From: an uncultured Myxococcales bacterium
GTDB taxonomy: Bacteria; Myxococcota; Myxococcia; Myxococcales; Myxococcaceae
DNA: 64,000 nucleotides
Reading direction: 5' to 3'
Assembly: GCA_937980205.1 (NCBI GenBank)
Contig: CALJKW010000071.1
Coordinates: forward strand, 1-64,000
Shown: in pieces, positions 8,163-14,935 of the stretch
How the letters are laid out: each line of letters starts with the position of its first letter
How positions within the stretch are numbered: position 1 is the stretch's first letter
The notes under the pieces: model-generated
Seen by the model: the letters and a program-made list of their open reading frames with translations, nothing else
The model's database searches: none
Told to the model about the DNA's origin: nothing
Translations under genes and position numbers: made by a program

Positions 8163-8516
8163 TCAGCCATGATACACGCGCGACGCCACGATGAGGCCGC
8201 CGCGGACCTCGAAGACCTCGGCGACGAACAGCTCCGGCTCGTTCGGCACGCGGCGCACGTACTCGAGAAACACGCTCTGCTCCGAGGCCGTGACCAGCGT
8301 CTCTTCGTAGGTCAGGCCCGGCAGGCGCTGAAACGCGTCCGCCCACCAGGTGCGCAGCGCCGCCTTGCCGACCAGCTGGCCGCCCGTCTCCGGGTGCAGC
8401 GTCCGAATCTTCGGCGAGGTGTGCCGGCAGTCGTCCGCGTACAGCTTCAGCAGCGCGTCGAGGTCCTTCGCGTTGAAGGCCTTCAACCAGGCCCGCGCGA
8501 TGTCGGCGGTGGTCAT
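8163..8516 (-). CDS. SnoaL-like / nuclear-transport-factor-2-fold protein
   Basis: 117 residues from ATG 8516, whose ATGA overlaps the stop of the upstream gene, which fixes the start. The sequence shows the cone-shaped NTF2-like pattern: ARAWLKAFNAKDLDALLKLYADDCRHTSP, then GKAALRTWW, then YVRRVPNEPELFVAEVFEVRGGLIV. Proteins of this fold range from polyketide cyclases to small-molecule binding or assembly factors, and no catalytic residues allow a finer call. No signal peptide is present. It is embedded in the FHA/TIGR02996 operon, which suggests a regulatory or assembly role rather than metabolism, but this is inference. Confidence 0.75.
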   Translation of the reverse strand: MTTADIARAWLKAFNAKDLDALLKLYADDCRHTSPKIRTLHPETGGQLVGKAALRTWWADAFQRLPGLTYEETLVTASEQSVFLEYVRRVPNEPELFVAEVFEVRGGLIVASRVYHG

Positions 8517-9475
8517 CAGTTCGGGCCGTACCAGGGCTCGGTGCCACCGGCCAGCTGGAGGCCGCCGCTGGTCTTCACGCCCGTCGCCGGCAGCGCGTAC
8601 ACCTGGTCGTTGCCGCCGGTGTCGGACGAGAAGCCGACCTTGTCGTTGCCGACCCAGCACGGGGCGCTGTCGTTGGCGCCCGGCTCTCCGGGGTAGTCGG
8701 TGAGCTGCGTCACCACCTTGGTCATCAGGTCGATGACGAAGATGCGCACCGAGCCCGAGGAGATGCGCGCGTCGAACGCGGCCTTCGTGCCGTCGGGCGA
8801 GACCACGGCGCGCGTCGCGATGCCGAGGGCCTCGGTGCCGAGCGTGTTGGTGATGTTCACCGCCGTGCCGCCGACGAGCGAGAGCTTCTCGAGCTGCGTG
8901 AGCTGCGCGGGGCTGTTGCCGGCGGCGGCGAGCACTCCGCTGCCGTCGGGGTACACGCTGATGGCCGAGTACGAGAGCGCGCTGCCGCCGGCGATGCGCC
9001 GAAAACCCGAGCCGTCGGTGTTCACGATGCCGACGCTCGAGCCGGCGCCCTCGTCGTACGCGAAGACGATCTTCGTGCCGTCGGGCGTGAACACCGGCGT
9101 GCGGAAGTTGCGCGCGCTCGCCGTCGTCGAGGCGACCAGCACCGTGCTCACCATGCCGCCGGCCGTCGGCACCATCGCGATCTCCGAGTCGGTCGACGTG
9201 GTGCGGATGAACACCACCCGCGAGCCGTCTTTCTGCATCGACGGGTGCTTCGCGCCGCCGCCCTCGGTGAGCCGCGTCGTGCTCATGAAGTCGCGCTCGT
9301 CGGAGATGTACAGGTTCTTGTCGTCCCGGCGCACGTAGACGAAGCCCTTGGCGAACTGCTGGCCGCCGCCGCCGCCCGAGCCGCCGCCGGTGCCGCCACC
9401 GCCACCGGGGATGAAGTCACACGACGTGAACGACGCGACCAGCGCGACCACGGCGACTGCGAGGAACCTTTTCAT
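8516..9475 (-). CDS. PD40/TolB-type beta-propeller lipoprotein
   Basis: 319 residues from ATG 9475, whose ATGA overlaps the stop of the TIGR02996 gene. The N-terminus is a lipoprotein signal (LVASFTSCDF, Cys about 20) followed by a Gly/Ser spacer. The body has repeated WD40-like PD40 blades: YISDERDFMSTTRL, KHPSMQKDGSRVVFI, FRTPVFTPDGTKIVFAYDE, ATRAVVSPDGTKAAFDARIS and APCWVGNDKVGFSSDTG. Related propellers occur in TolB and in many periplasmic proteins that recognise partners. It is most likely outer-membrane or periplasmic, and its partner is unknown. The neighbouring gene order makes it part of the same operon as the FHA and TIGR02996 proteins. Confidence 0.85.
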   Translation of the reverse strand: MKRFLAVAVVALVASFTSCDFIPGGGGGTGGGSGGGGGQQFAKGFVYVRRDDKNLYISDERDFMSTTRLTEGGGAKHPSMQKDGSRVVFIRTTSTDSEIAMVPTAGGMVSTVLVASTTASARNFRTPVFTPDGTKIVFAYDEGAGSSVGIVNTDGSGFRRIAGGSALSYSAISVYPDGSGVLAAAGNSPAQLTQLEKLSLVGGTAVNITNTLGTEALGIATRAVVSPDGTKAAFDARISSGSVRIFVIDLMTKVVTQLTDYPGEPGANDSAPCWVGNDKVGFSSDTGGNDQVYALPATGVKTSGGLQLAGGTEPWYGPN

Positions 9476-11112
9476 GGAGGGGAACTTTGCTCGGCCCATG
9501 CGTGCTGCGCCACAGCATCTTGTGACGACATCAGCCCCGAGGCATTCAACTTTTCGCGCAGCGCGTCCACCGACGCGTGCAGCGCCGCGCGCCGCGCCGA
9601 GAGGCAGCCGTCCACGACCGGGTCGAGCGCCTTCCACTCGGCGTTCAGCCCCGACGGGCGCAGCCGCTTGCTGACCGCCTTGTCGCCGAGCAACAGGTAC
9701 ATCAGCCCCGTGCCGAGCAGCTGCAGCATGCCTTCGTCGCTGCCCGCGAGCTCTTCGTCGAGCGGCAGGCCGAGCGGCCGCGAGACCGACAGCAGCGAGT
9801 TCGCGAACGGAGGCAACAGCCGCACGCGCCCGTCGGCGCCGATGAGCACGGCGTCGCGACTGAGGGCGCGCGGCCAGCCGGGAACACCGAGCACGCGCAG
9901 CGCGTGCCGCAGCTCGGCCATCGCACCGCCGAGGCCGTGCACGACGCGCAGCGCCACGGCCGGAGGCAGCGGCAGCTTCACCTCGTGCAGCGTACGGAAC
10001 GCCCACGGCTCGTAGCGGAGCAGCATTTCGCTTCCCTGGCGCCCGAAGCTGCGGGCGCCGAGCACGCCCGACATCGGCGGCAGCTGCAGGTGAAGCGAAG
10101 CGTCGAGCCCGAACGGATCCAGCTCTTCGGGAACGTCGGCCTGCCCAAAGCTGCTCGCGACGAGCGTGCCGTCGACGCTCCGCGAGAGCTTCACGTCCGA
10201 GGGCGAGGTGTCGATGGGGCTCAGCGCACCGACCGGGACGAACCGCTCTCGGTTGTTCGAGGCGGGCGGGCGCGCGACCGGGTCCTCCATGAACTGCCTC
10301 TCCGGAGGCATCAGCATCGAGCGGATGTTCGTTGCGTCGTACTCGAGACCGCGCCAGACGACGGTGAGCCCGGGCCGCTGCATGAGCAGCTCCTCGAGCG
10401 GGCGCACCCACTCGTGGTCGAAGCGGCGATCATAGGCGCGGGTGAAGGTGAGCTTCTTCAGCGCCGGCAGCGCGGGTGGGTGCATCAGCGGCGGCACGTT
10501 GGCGCTCAGCCAGCGCGCGCGCAGCTCGAGCTCCTGCACGTGGTCGGCGAAGCCGAAGGTGATGACGCGATCGACCCCCACGTCCGAGTCGACCGCGAGG
10601 CCGAGCCGCACGATGTTCGGGGGCAGCGGCGGCGGCGCGCGGTAGATGCGCGAGAGCCCGCGCAGCTCGGAGATGATCAGCGCCTCGAGCCGGCGGATCA
10701 GCGGCAATGAGAGCAGCGCCTGCAGCTCTTCGGCCTCGACGCGCTCGAGCTCGAGCACGCGGATGGGCGCGAGCACGGTGAGGCCGCCATCTTCGAGCAG
10801 CGCGTTGAGCGAGCAGTGCAGCGTGTGCGGCAGGCCCCGCTTCATCGTCAGGTTGCGCGCGAACGGAGCCGCCTGCTGCTGCCACGTCGAGCCGTTGCGC
10901 TGTACGAGCTCGAGCTCCCGGCGCTTGAGTGCGAGCCAGTCGCCGGCCGCGTCTCCGCGCAAGATGCGCTCGATGCCGAGCTGCACGTGGATCAGCTCGC
11001 CGAGCGGATCACCGACGTCGTTGAGCCGGTCGGCGAGCACGAGCCGCAGGGCGTCGTCCTCGGGCCGCTCGATGATCTGCAGCAGCAGCTCATGCTGCGT
11101 GGGGAGGAACAC
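9472..11112 (-). CDS. TIGR02996 repeat-companion-domain protein
   Basis: 546 residues from ATG 11112. The N-terminal 45 residues match the TIGR02996 repeat-companion domain, with the expected pattern L-x-x-I-x-x-x-P-x-D-D-x-x-R-L-V-x-A-D followed by G-D-P-x-G-E (here ELLLQIIERPEDDALRLVLA). That domain is largely restricted to myxobacteria and planctomycetes and often precedes leucine-rich-like repeats. Here the middle contains loosely repeated hydrophobic segments such as IRVLELERVEAEEL, and the C-terminal half resembles a degenerate protein-kinase lobe (LHLQLPPMSGVLGARSFGR...HALRVLGVPGWPRAL...DAVLIGADGRVRLLPP), but I could not find the catalytic HRD or DFG motifs. It follows the archaemetzincin-like gene by four bases and overlaps the propeller gene. 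Confidence 0.7.
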   Translation of the reverse strand: MFLPTQHELLLQIIERPEDDALRLVLADRLNDVGDPLGELIHVQLGIERILRGDAAGDWLALKRRELELVQRNGSTWQQQAAPFARNLTMKRGLPHTLHCSLNALLEDGGLTVLAPIRVLELERVEAEELQALLSLPLIRRLEALIISELRGLSRIYRAPPPLPPNIVRLGLAVDSDVGVDRVITFGFADHVQELELRARWLSANVPPLMHPPALPALKKLTFTRAYDRRFDHEWVRPLEELLMQRPGLTVVWRGLEYDATNIRSMLMPPERQFMEDPVARPPASNNRERFVPVGALSPIDTSPSDVKLSRSVDGTLVASSFGQADVPEELDPFGLDASLHLQLPPMSGVLGARSFGRQGSEMLLRYEPWAFRTLHEVKLPLPPAVALRVVHGLGGAMAELRHALRVLGVPGWPRALSRDAVLIGADGRVRLLPPFANSLLSVSRPLGLPLDEELAGSDEGMLQLLGTGLMYLLLGDKAVSKRLRPSGLNAEWKALDPVVDGCLSARRAALHASVDALREKLNASGLMSSQDAVAQHAWAEQSSPP

Positions 11113-11116
11113 CGGC

Positions 11117-11641
11117 TCAGCGACGGAGCTTGTTCAGCTCGTTGCGGCAGTTGTTGCAGAGGCCCAGGTTGCGCCGGTCGCAGTCGGTGAGGCTGGTGGC
11201 GAAGAACATCGTGCAGCGCACGTCTTCGCAGTACGACAGGCCCACCAGGTGCCCGGCCTGGTGCACCGCCTCGATGGTGGCGCGGCGCTTGAGCAGCTCC
11301 TGGTTCTCGGTCTTCAAGCGGAACGTCGAGAACACGCCGCTCTTCGACTCGCGGTCGGCCTCTCCGTAGACGAACTGCGAGTCGGGGACGAAGAGGTCGA
11401 CGTCGACGATGCCGAGCACCATCAGCGCACCGGGCTCACGCACCGTGAGCAGCCGGCGCATGATGGCGTTGCTGTGGAACTGGTTGCGGTCTTTGTTGAA
11501 CGCGTACTGCGGCTTCGTGAGTGAAGTCTTCCCGCAACCGACGGTCGTCGAGAGGACGGAGCGAATCGGCTCTTCGAGCTCTCGGATGAAGGCGGTGGTG
11601 ATTCCACCGACGGCTACGAGCTGCAGCTCTTTGCCAGCCAT
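11117..11641 (-). CDS. Archaemetzincin-family protein with degenerate catalytic site
   Basis: 174 residues from ATG 11641. The family signature HExxHxxGxxHCx4CxM...CxxC is visible but altered: the sequence reads VHQAGHLVGLSYC, then EDVRCTM, then CNNC near the C-terminus. The two zinc-binding histidines of the first half remain, but the catalytic Glu is Gln and the third zinc ligand His is Tyr. The four cysteines of the structural zinc site are intact. The fold is therefore probably kept while peptidase activity is doubtful. No signal peptide is present. The gene is the first of the six-gene minus-strand operon and lies 25 bases downstream of tRNA-Gln. Confidence 0.75.
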   Translation of the reverse strand: MAGKELQLVAVGGITTAFIRELEEPIRSVLSTTVGCGKTSLTKPQYAFNKDRNQFHSNAIMRRLLTVREPGALMVLGIVDVDLFVPDSQFVYGEADRESKSGVFSTFRLKTENQELLKRRATIEAVHQAGHLVGLSYCEDVRCTMFFATSLTDCDRRNLGLCNNCRNELNKLRR

Positions 11642-11666
11642 CTTGTATCCCCGCTTGAAGAACCTT

Positions 11667-11737
11667 CTGGGGCGCCTGGATTCGAACCAGGATAAGTGGC
11701 TCCAAAGGCCACTGTCCTACCGTTAGACGACACCCCA
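11667..11737 (-). tRNA. tRNA-Gln (anticodon UUG)
   Basis: Read on the minus strand, the sequence folds into a complete cloverleaf of about 71 bases. It has an acceptor stem beginning UGGGGUGU, a D arm with the usual AACGGUAGGAC, and an anticodon stem GUGGC/GCCAC with loop CUUUGGA, which gives anticodon UUG. The T arm is CCUGG-UUCGAAU-CCAGG, and the 3' end CGCCCCA-G pairs with the acceptor. The 3' CCA is not encoded. The U1-A72 start and overall sequence closely follow bacterial tRNA-Gln. It is followed by the archaemetzincin-like gene on the same strand. Confidence 0.95.
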
Positions 11738-11796
11738 ACTTCGGGCAGTCACGAAGTCTCGCAGGGCCCCGCGCATTTAGGAAACTGTTTTGTTCG

Positions 11797-12465
11797 TCAA
11801 CCGTGTGGGTGGTTCGTGGCTAACGCGTTGCGGCGCTTCTCGAACCCCGCGATGAGCGCGTCGAGGCCGGCCTCGAACACCGTCTCGAAGTGCGCGGGGC
11901 CGAGCAGCCCGGCGACCTGCTGGAGCCCCGGCAGCGGCGTCTGCGGCTCGTCGTCGTCGCGCGACTTCGGCGACTTCTTGCGCTGCTGATCGGCGAGGCC
12001 CGCGAGCTCGTCGAGGCACGCGCCGTTGCAGTAGTGGTTGAGCGCGCGGAACAGCTCGACCGCCATCATCGGCTCGAAGCCCTCTTCGAGCAGCGCGGCC
12101 ATGATGGCGTCGAGGACCTTCAGCGAGCGCGGGCGCGTGAAGCGGCGCGTGGCGAGCAGCGAGTAGCTCTTCGGGTGGCGGTACGCGAGCTGGCGGTAGT
12201 CGCGCGCGAACTGCCGCACGCGCGCCTGCCAGCCGCCGGGCTGCGGCGCCGGCACCTGCACCTCGAGAATGAGCAGCTCGGCGACGGCGTCGAGCAGCGC
12301 GTCCATGCTCGGGTAGTGCTTGTAGAGGGCCATGCCCTCGACGCCGAGGCGCGCGCCGAGCTTGCGCGACGAGAAGGTCTCGAGGCCTTGCTTGTCGATC
12401 ATCTGCAGCGCCTCTTCGGCGATTCGCTGCGGATTCAGGGGGCCTTGTCGTTTCGTGCGAGGCAC
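11797..12465 (-). CDS. TetR-family transcriptional regulator
   Basis: 222 residues from ATG 12465. The N-terminal helix-turn-helix is clear at residues 10-60 (LNPQRIAEEALQMI...FSSRKLGARLGVEGMALYKH), including the YKHYPSMDALLDA recognition-helix region. The C-terminal part is a ligand-binding helical domain of the TetR_C type (about 70-220) ending with a charged tail. It is divergently arranged with a monooxygenase-fold gene, and only 28 bases separate the two starts, so any operator must lie within or overlap the coding sequence. By analogy with such pairs it probably represses the neighbouring gene; this is inference. The inducer is unknown. Confidence 0.88.
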   Translation of the reverse strand: MPRTKRQGPLNPQRIAEEALQMIDKQGLETFSSRKLGARLGVEGMALYKHYPSMDALLDAVAELLILEVQVPAPQPGGWQARVRQFARDYRQLAYRHPKSYSLLATRRFTRPRSLKVLDAIMAALLEEGFEPMMAVELFRALNHYCNGACLDELAGLADQQRKKSPKSRDDDEPQTPLPGLQQVAGLLGPAHFETVFEAGLDALIAGFEKRRNALATNHPHG

Positions 12466-12493
12466 GGGGAGCCGCAGAGGATACGACTAGAAC

Positions 12494-12820
12494 ATGCTCG
12501 CGACTACTTCGCCGGTGCCCTACTGGGCCGTCATCTTCACAGCAGTGCAAACCGGAGACGACGCTTCCGGCTATGCGCAGACGGCAGCGGAGATGGAGAA
12601 GCTCGCGGCCACGCAGCCCGGCTACCTCGGCGTGGAGCACGCGGGAGGAGGCGACGGCTCCATCACGGTGAGCTACTGGCGCTCGCTCGAAGACATCGCC
12701 GCCTGGCGCCGGCACGCGGACCACGCGACGGCGCAGCGTGCGGGACGCGAGCGCTGGTACCGGACGTACTGCTTGCGTGTGGCGAAGGTGGAGCGTGAGG
12801 CGTTTTTCCCCGGGCCCTGA
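12494..12820 (+). CDS. ABM-domain (antibiotic biosynthesis monooxygenase-like) protein
   Basis: 108 residues from ATG 12494. The dimeric alpha/beta-barrel ABM fold is indicated by PYWAVIFTAVQT, GYAQTAAEMEKLAATQPGYL and ISVSYW-type beta strand VSYWRSLEDIAAWRRHADHA. Typical members are heme-degrading or quinol monooxygenases without cofactor, but the pattern is also shared by stress-response proteins of unknown activity. It is a single, cytoplasmic domain without added segments. Divergent from the TetR gene, it is probably that repressor's target. A short perfect hairpin follows the gene at 12838-12855. Confidence 0.8.
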   Translation: MLATTSPVPYWAVIFTAVQTGDDASGYAQTAAEMEKLAATQPGYLGVEHAGGGDGSITVSYWRSLEDIAAWRRHADHATAQRAGRERWYRTYCLRVAKVEREAFFPGP

Positions 12821-12837
12821 GAAGCCAAACACGCGAA

Positions 12838-12855
12838 CGGGCTCAATTCAGCCCG
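12838..12855 (+). terminator. Short hairpin after the ABM gene
   Basis: A 6-bp stem, CGGGCT (12838-12843) with AGCCCG (12850-12855), encloses a 6-base loop CAATTC in the 63-bp gap between two genes of the same strand. No T tract follows, so a terminator function is only possible, not shown. Confidence 0.3.
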
Positions 12856-12883
12856 GCATCGGGGCTGCACTCACATCGGCCCC

Positions 12884-13147
12884 ATGAGTCTGATCGGGTT
12901 TCTGTTGGTGGGTCTGATTGCGGGTCTCATCGCCCGCTTCTTGATGCCCGGCGCGCAGCCCATGGGCATCCTCTCGACGATGGGCCTGGGGCTGCTCGGC
13001 TCGTTCATCGGCGGCATGCTGAGCTCGCTGCTCGGCGGCGGCGGTCACGTGCTCGAGCTGAGGCCGGCCGGCATCATCGGCTCGACCATCGGAGCCTTCG
13101 TGCTCCTGCTCGCCGTCGGCTGGTCGAGGCCGAGAGCCGTTCGCTGA
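12884..13147 (+). CDS. GlsB/YeaQ/YmgE-family small membrane protein
   Basis: 87 residues from ATG 12884, almost entirely hydrophobic, with three membrane helices: LIGFLLVGLIAGLIARFLMP, ILSTMGLGLLGSFIGGM and GIIGSTIGAFVLLLAVGW. The G-rich spacing MPGAQPMGILSTMGLGLLG and the closing GSTIGAFVLLL are characteristic of the YeaQ/YmgE transglycosylase-associated family, which is often induced by general or acid stress. The molecular activity is not known. The short Gly tract (LGGGGH) in the middle is typical of the family's cytoplasmic loop. It is monocistronic or follows the ABM gene, and the two sensor kinases lie downstream. Confidence 0.85.
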   Translation: MSLIGFLLVGLIAGLIARFLMPGAQPMGILSTMGLGLLGSFIGGMLSSLLGGGGHVLELRPAGIIGSTIGAFVLLLAVGWSRPRAVR

Positions 13148-13222
13148 CCTTCGTTACTCGGCGGTGACGAGCGGCGGGGACGCGCGGCAATTACAGCTGC
13201 CCGCGAGGTCTCCGAAAAAGCC

Positions 13223-14911
13223 ATGCTCTTGCCGCAGCGCACCGCGCGTTCGTTGGGAATGATGGTGGCGGCGATCGTCACGGTCGCCGCCGTGTGCCTC
13301 TGGTCGCAGCAGCACACCGAGGCCGCGCGCGACCGCACCGCGCACTCGCTGTCGGTGCTGCTCGCGCTCGAAGAGGTCTCCACGTTGGTGAAGGAGGCCG
13401 AGACGAACCAGCGCGGCTACCTGCTCACCGACGAGCCGGCCTACCGCGAGCGGTACACAGAGGCGGTGCACTCGCTCACTCCGCGCCTCGCGCAGCTCGA
13501 AGAGCTCACCCGCCCCGACCCGACTCAGCACGCGCGCGTGCTCGTGCTCGAGGGCCTCGTCGCCTCGAAGACGAACGCGCTCGCCACCTCGCTGTGGACG
13601 CGCACCGTCGGCGGCCCCGACCTCGTCACCGAGCAGGTGACGCAGACGCTCGCCGACGCGCGGCTGCACGAGGAGCGCGGCTTCTCGACGCTCTTTCGAA
13701 AGAACCGCGCGGCCTCGGAGCAGGCGACGCTCGCGGTCATCATCGGCGCGGTGCTGCTGCTCGGCTTCACCATCGTCGCGTCGTGGCTCGTGCGCGGCGA
13801 CTTCCTCGCGCGCTCGGCGGCCGAGGCCGAAGCCGAGCGCCAGCGCACGCGCTACATGAGCCTCATCGAGGCCACCTGCGACGTCGTCTGGCACACCGCT
13901 CCGGACAGCCGCATGACCGGAGACCAGCCGAGCTGGTCCCGCTTCACCGGGCAGAGCACCGACGCGCTGCAGGCCGAAGGCTGGCTCGCGGCGGTGCACC
14001 CCGACGACCGCGACGCCACGCAGCGCGCGTTCGAGAACGCCATCGCGCAGCGCCGCGGCTTCACGCTCGAGCACCGGGTCCGCCGCGCCGACGGAGAGTT
14101 CCGCCACTTCAAGGTCCGCGCGATGCCCGTGCTCGAGTCCGACGGCGCCATCCGCGAGTGGGTCGGCGTGCACACCGACGTCACCGAGCAGCGGCTCAAC
14201 GAGACCGAGCGCGAGCGGCTCATCGCGCGGCTCGGCCGCATCAACGCCGAGCTCGACCAGTTCGCGTACGTCGCGAGCCACGACCTCAAAGCCCCCCTGC
14301 GCGGCATCTCGTCGCTGTCGAAGTGGCTGGAGCAGGACCTGGGCCCCAAGCTCGACGGGCAGGACCGCGAGCACCTGCGGCTCTTGCGCGACCGCGCCGA
14401 CCGGCTCGAGGCGCTGATCGACGGCATCCTCGCGTACAGCCGCGCGGGCCGTCAGCGCCAGCGCGTCGAGCAGGTCGACGCCGAGCGGCTGGTGCAGGAC
14501 ACGGTCGAGCTGCTCGCACCACCGAAGGCGGCGCGCGTGGAGAAGAAGAGCCCGCTGCCGGTCTTGAGGACCGAGCGCGTGCCGTTTCAGCAGGTGTGGA
14601 TGAACCTGGTCGGCAACGCCTTCAAGTACTGCAAGCGGTCCGACCCGGTCGTCGAGCTGTCGGCGAAGGACGCGGGCCGCTTCTGGGAGTTCGAGGTGCG
14701 CGACAACGGGCCCGGAATTCCTCCCGAGCACCAGCAGCGCATCTGGGGAATTTTTCAGACGCTCGAGTCGCGCGACGAAGGCGCCGGCACCGGCATCGGG
14801 TTGTCGGTGGTGAAGAAGATCGTCGAAGGCAAGGGCGGACGGGCGTGGGTCGAGTCCGTTCTCGGCAAGGGGTCGAGCTTTCACTTCACGTGGCCAAAGC
14901 AGGAAGCGTGA
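13223..14911 (+). CDS. Membrane sensor histidine kinase, CHASE3-PAS-HisKA-HATPase
   Basis: 562 residues from ATG 13223. A first membrane helix (about 11-28) and a second (about 173-193) flank a CHASE3-like periplasmic region with the typical TNQRGYLLTDEPAYRERY sequence. A PAS domain with PAC tail follows (about 210-335, ending WVGVHTDVTEQR). The dimerisation/phosphotransfer box is YVASHDLKAPLRG, His near residue 352. The ATP-binding domain has the N box MNLVGNAFKYC, G1 DNGPGIP and G2 GTGIGLSVV. All catalytic motifs are intact. Its architecture resembles phytochrome-like and CHASE3 kinases. It has no receiver domain, and the adjacent hybrid kinase starts 24 bases downstream and may share its signal. 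Confidence 0.9.
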   Translation: MLLPQRTARSLGMMVAAIVTVAAVCLWSQQHTEAARDRTAHSLSVLLALEEVSTLVKEAETNQRGYLLTDEPAYRERYTEAVHSLTPRLAQLEELTRPDPTQHARVLVLEGLVASKTNALATSLWTRTVGGPDLVTEQVTQTLADARLHEERGFSTLFRKNRAASEQATLAVIIGAVLLLGFTIVASWLVRGDFLARSAAEAEAERQRTRYMSLIEATCDVVWHTAPDSRMTGDQPSWSRFTGQSTDALQAEGWLAAVHPDDRDATQRAFENAIAQRRGFTLEHRVRRADGEFRHFKVRAMPVLESDGAIREWVGVHTDVTEQRLNETERERLIARLGRINAELDQFAYVASHDLKAPLRGISSLSKWLEQDLGPKLDGQDREHLRLLRDRADRLEALIDGILAYSRAGRQRQRVEQVDAERLVQDTVELLAPPKAARVEKKSPLPVLRTERVPFQQVWMNLVGNAFKYCKRSDPVVELSAKDAGRFWEFEVRDNGPGIPPEHQQRIWGIFQTLESRDEGAGTGIGLSVVKKIVEGKGGRAWVESVLGKGSSFHFTWPKQEA

Positions 14912-14935
14912 GCGCCTGTTAGATGGCGCTCATCC

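Noticed and set aside
4815..8696. 1293-codon plus-strand frame
   Set aside because: Opposite the lipoprotein, FHA and SnoaL genes that have recognisable motifs; the predicted sequence is low-complexity Arg/Val/Ala.
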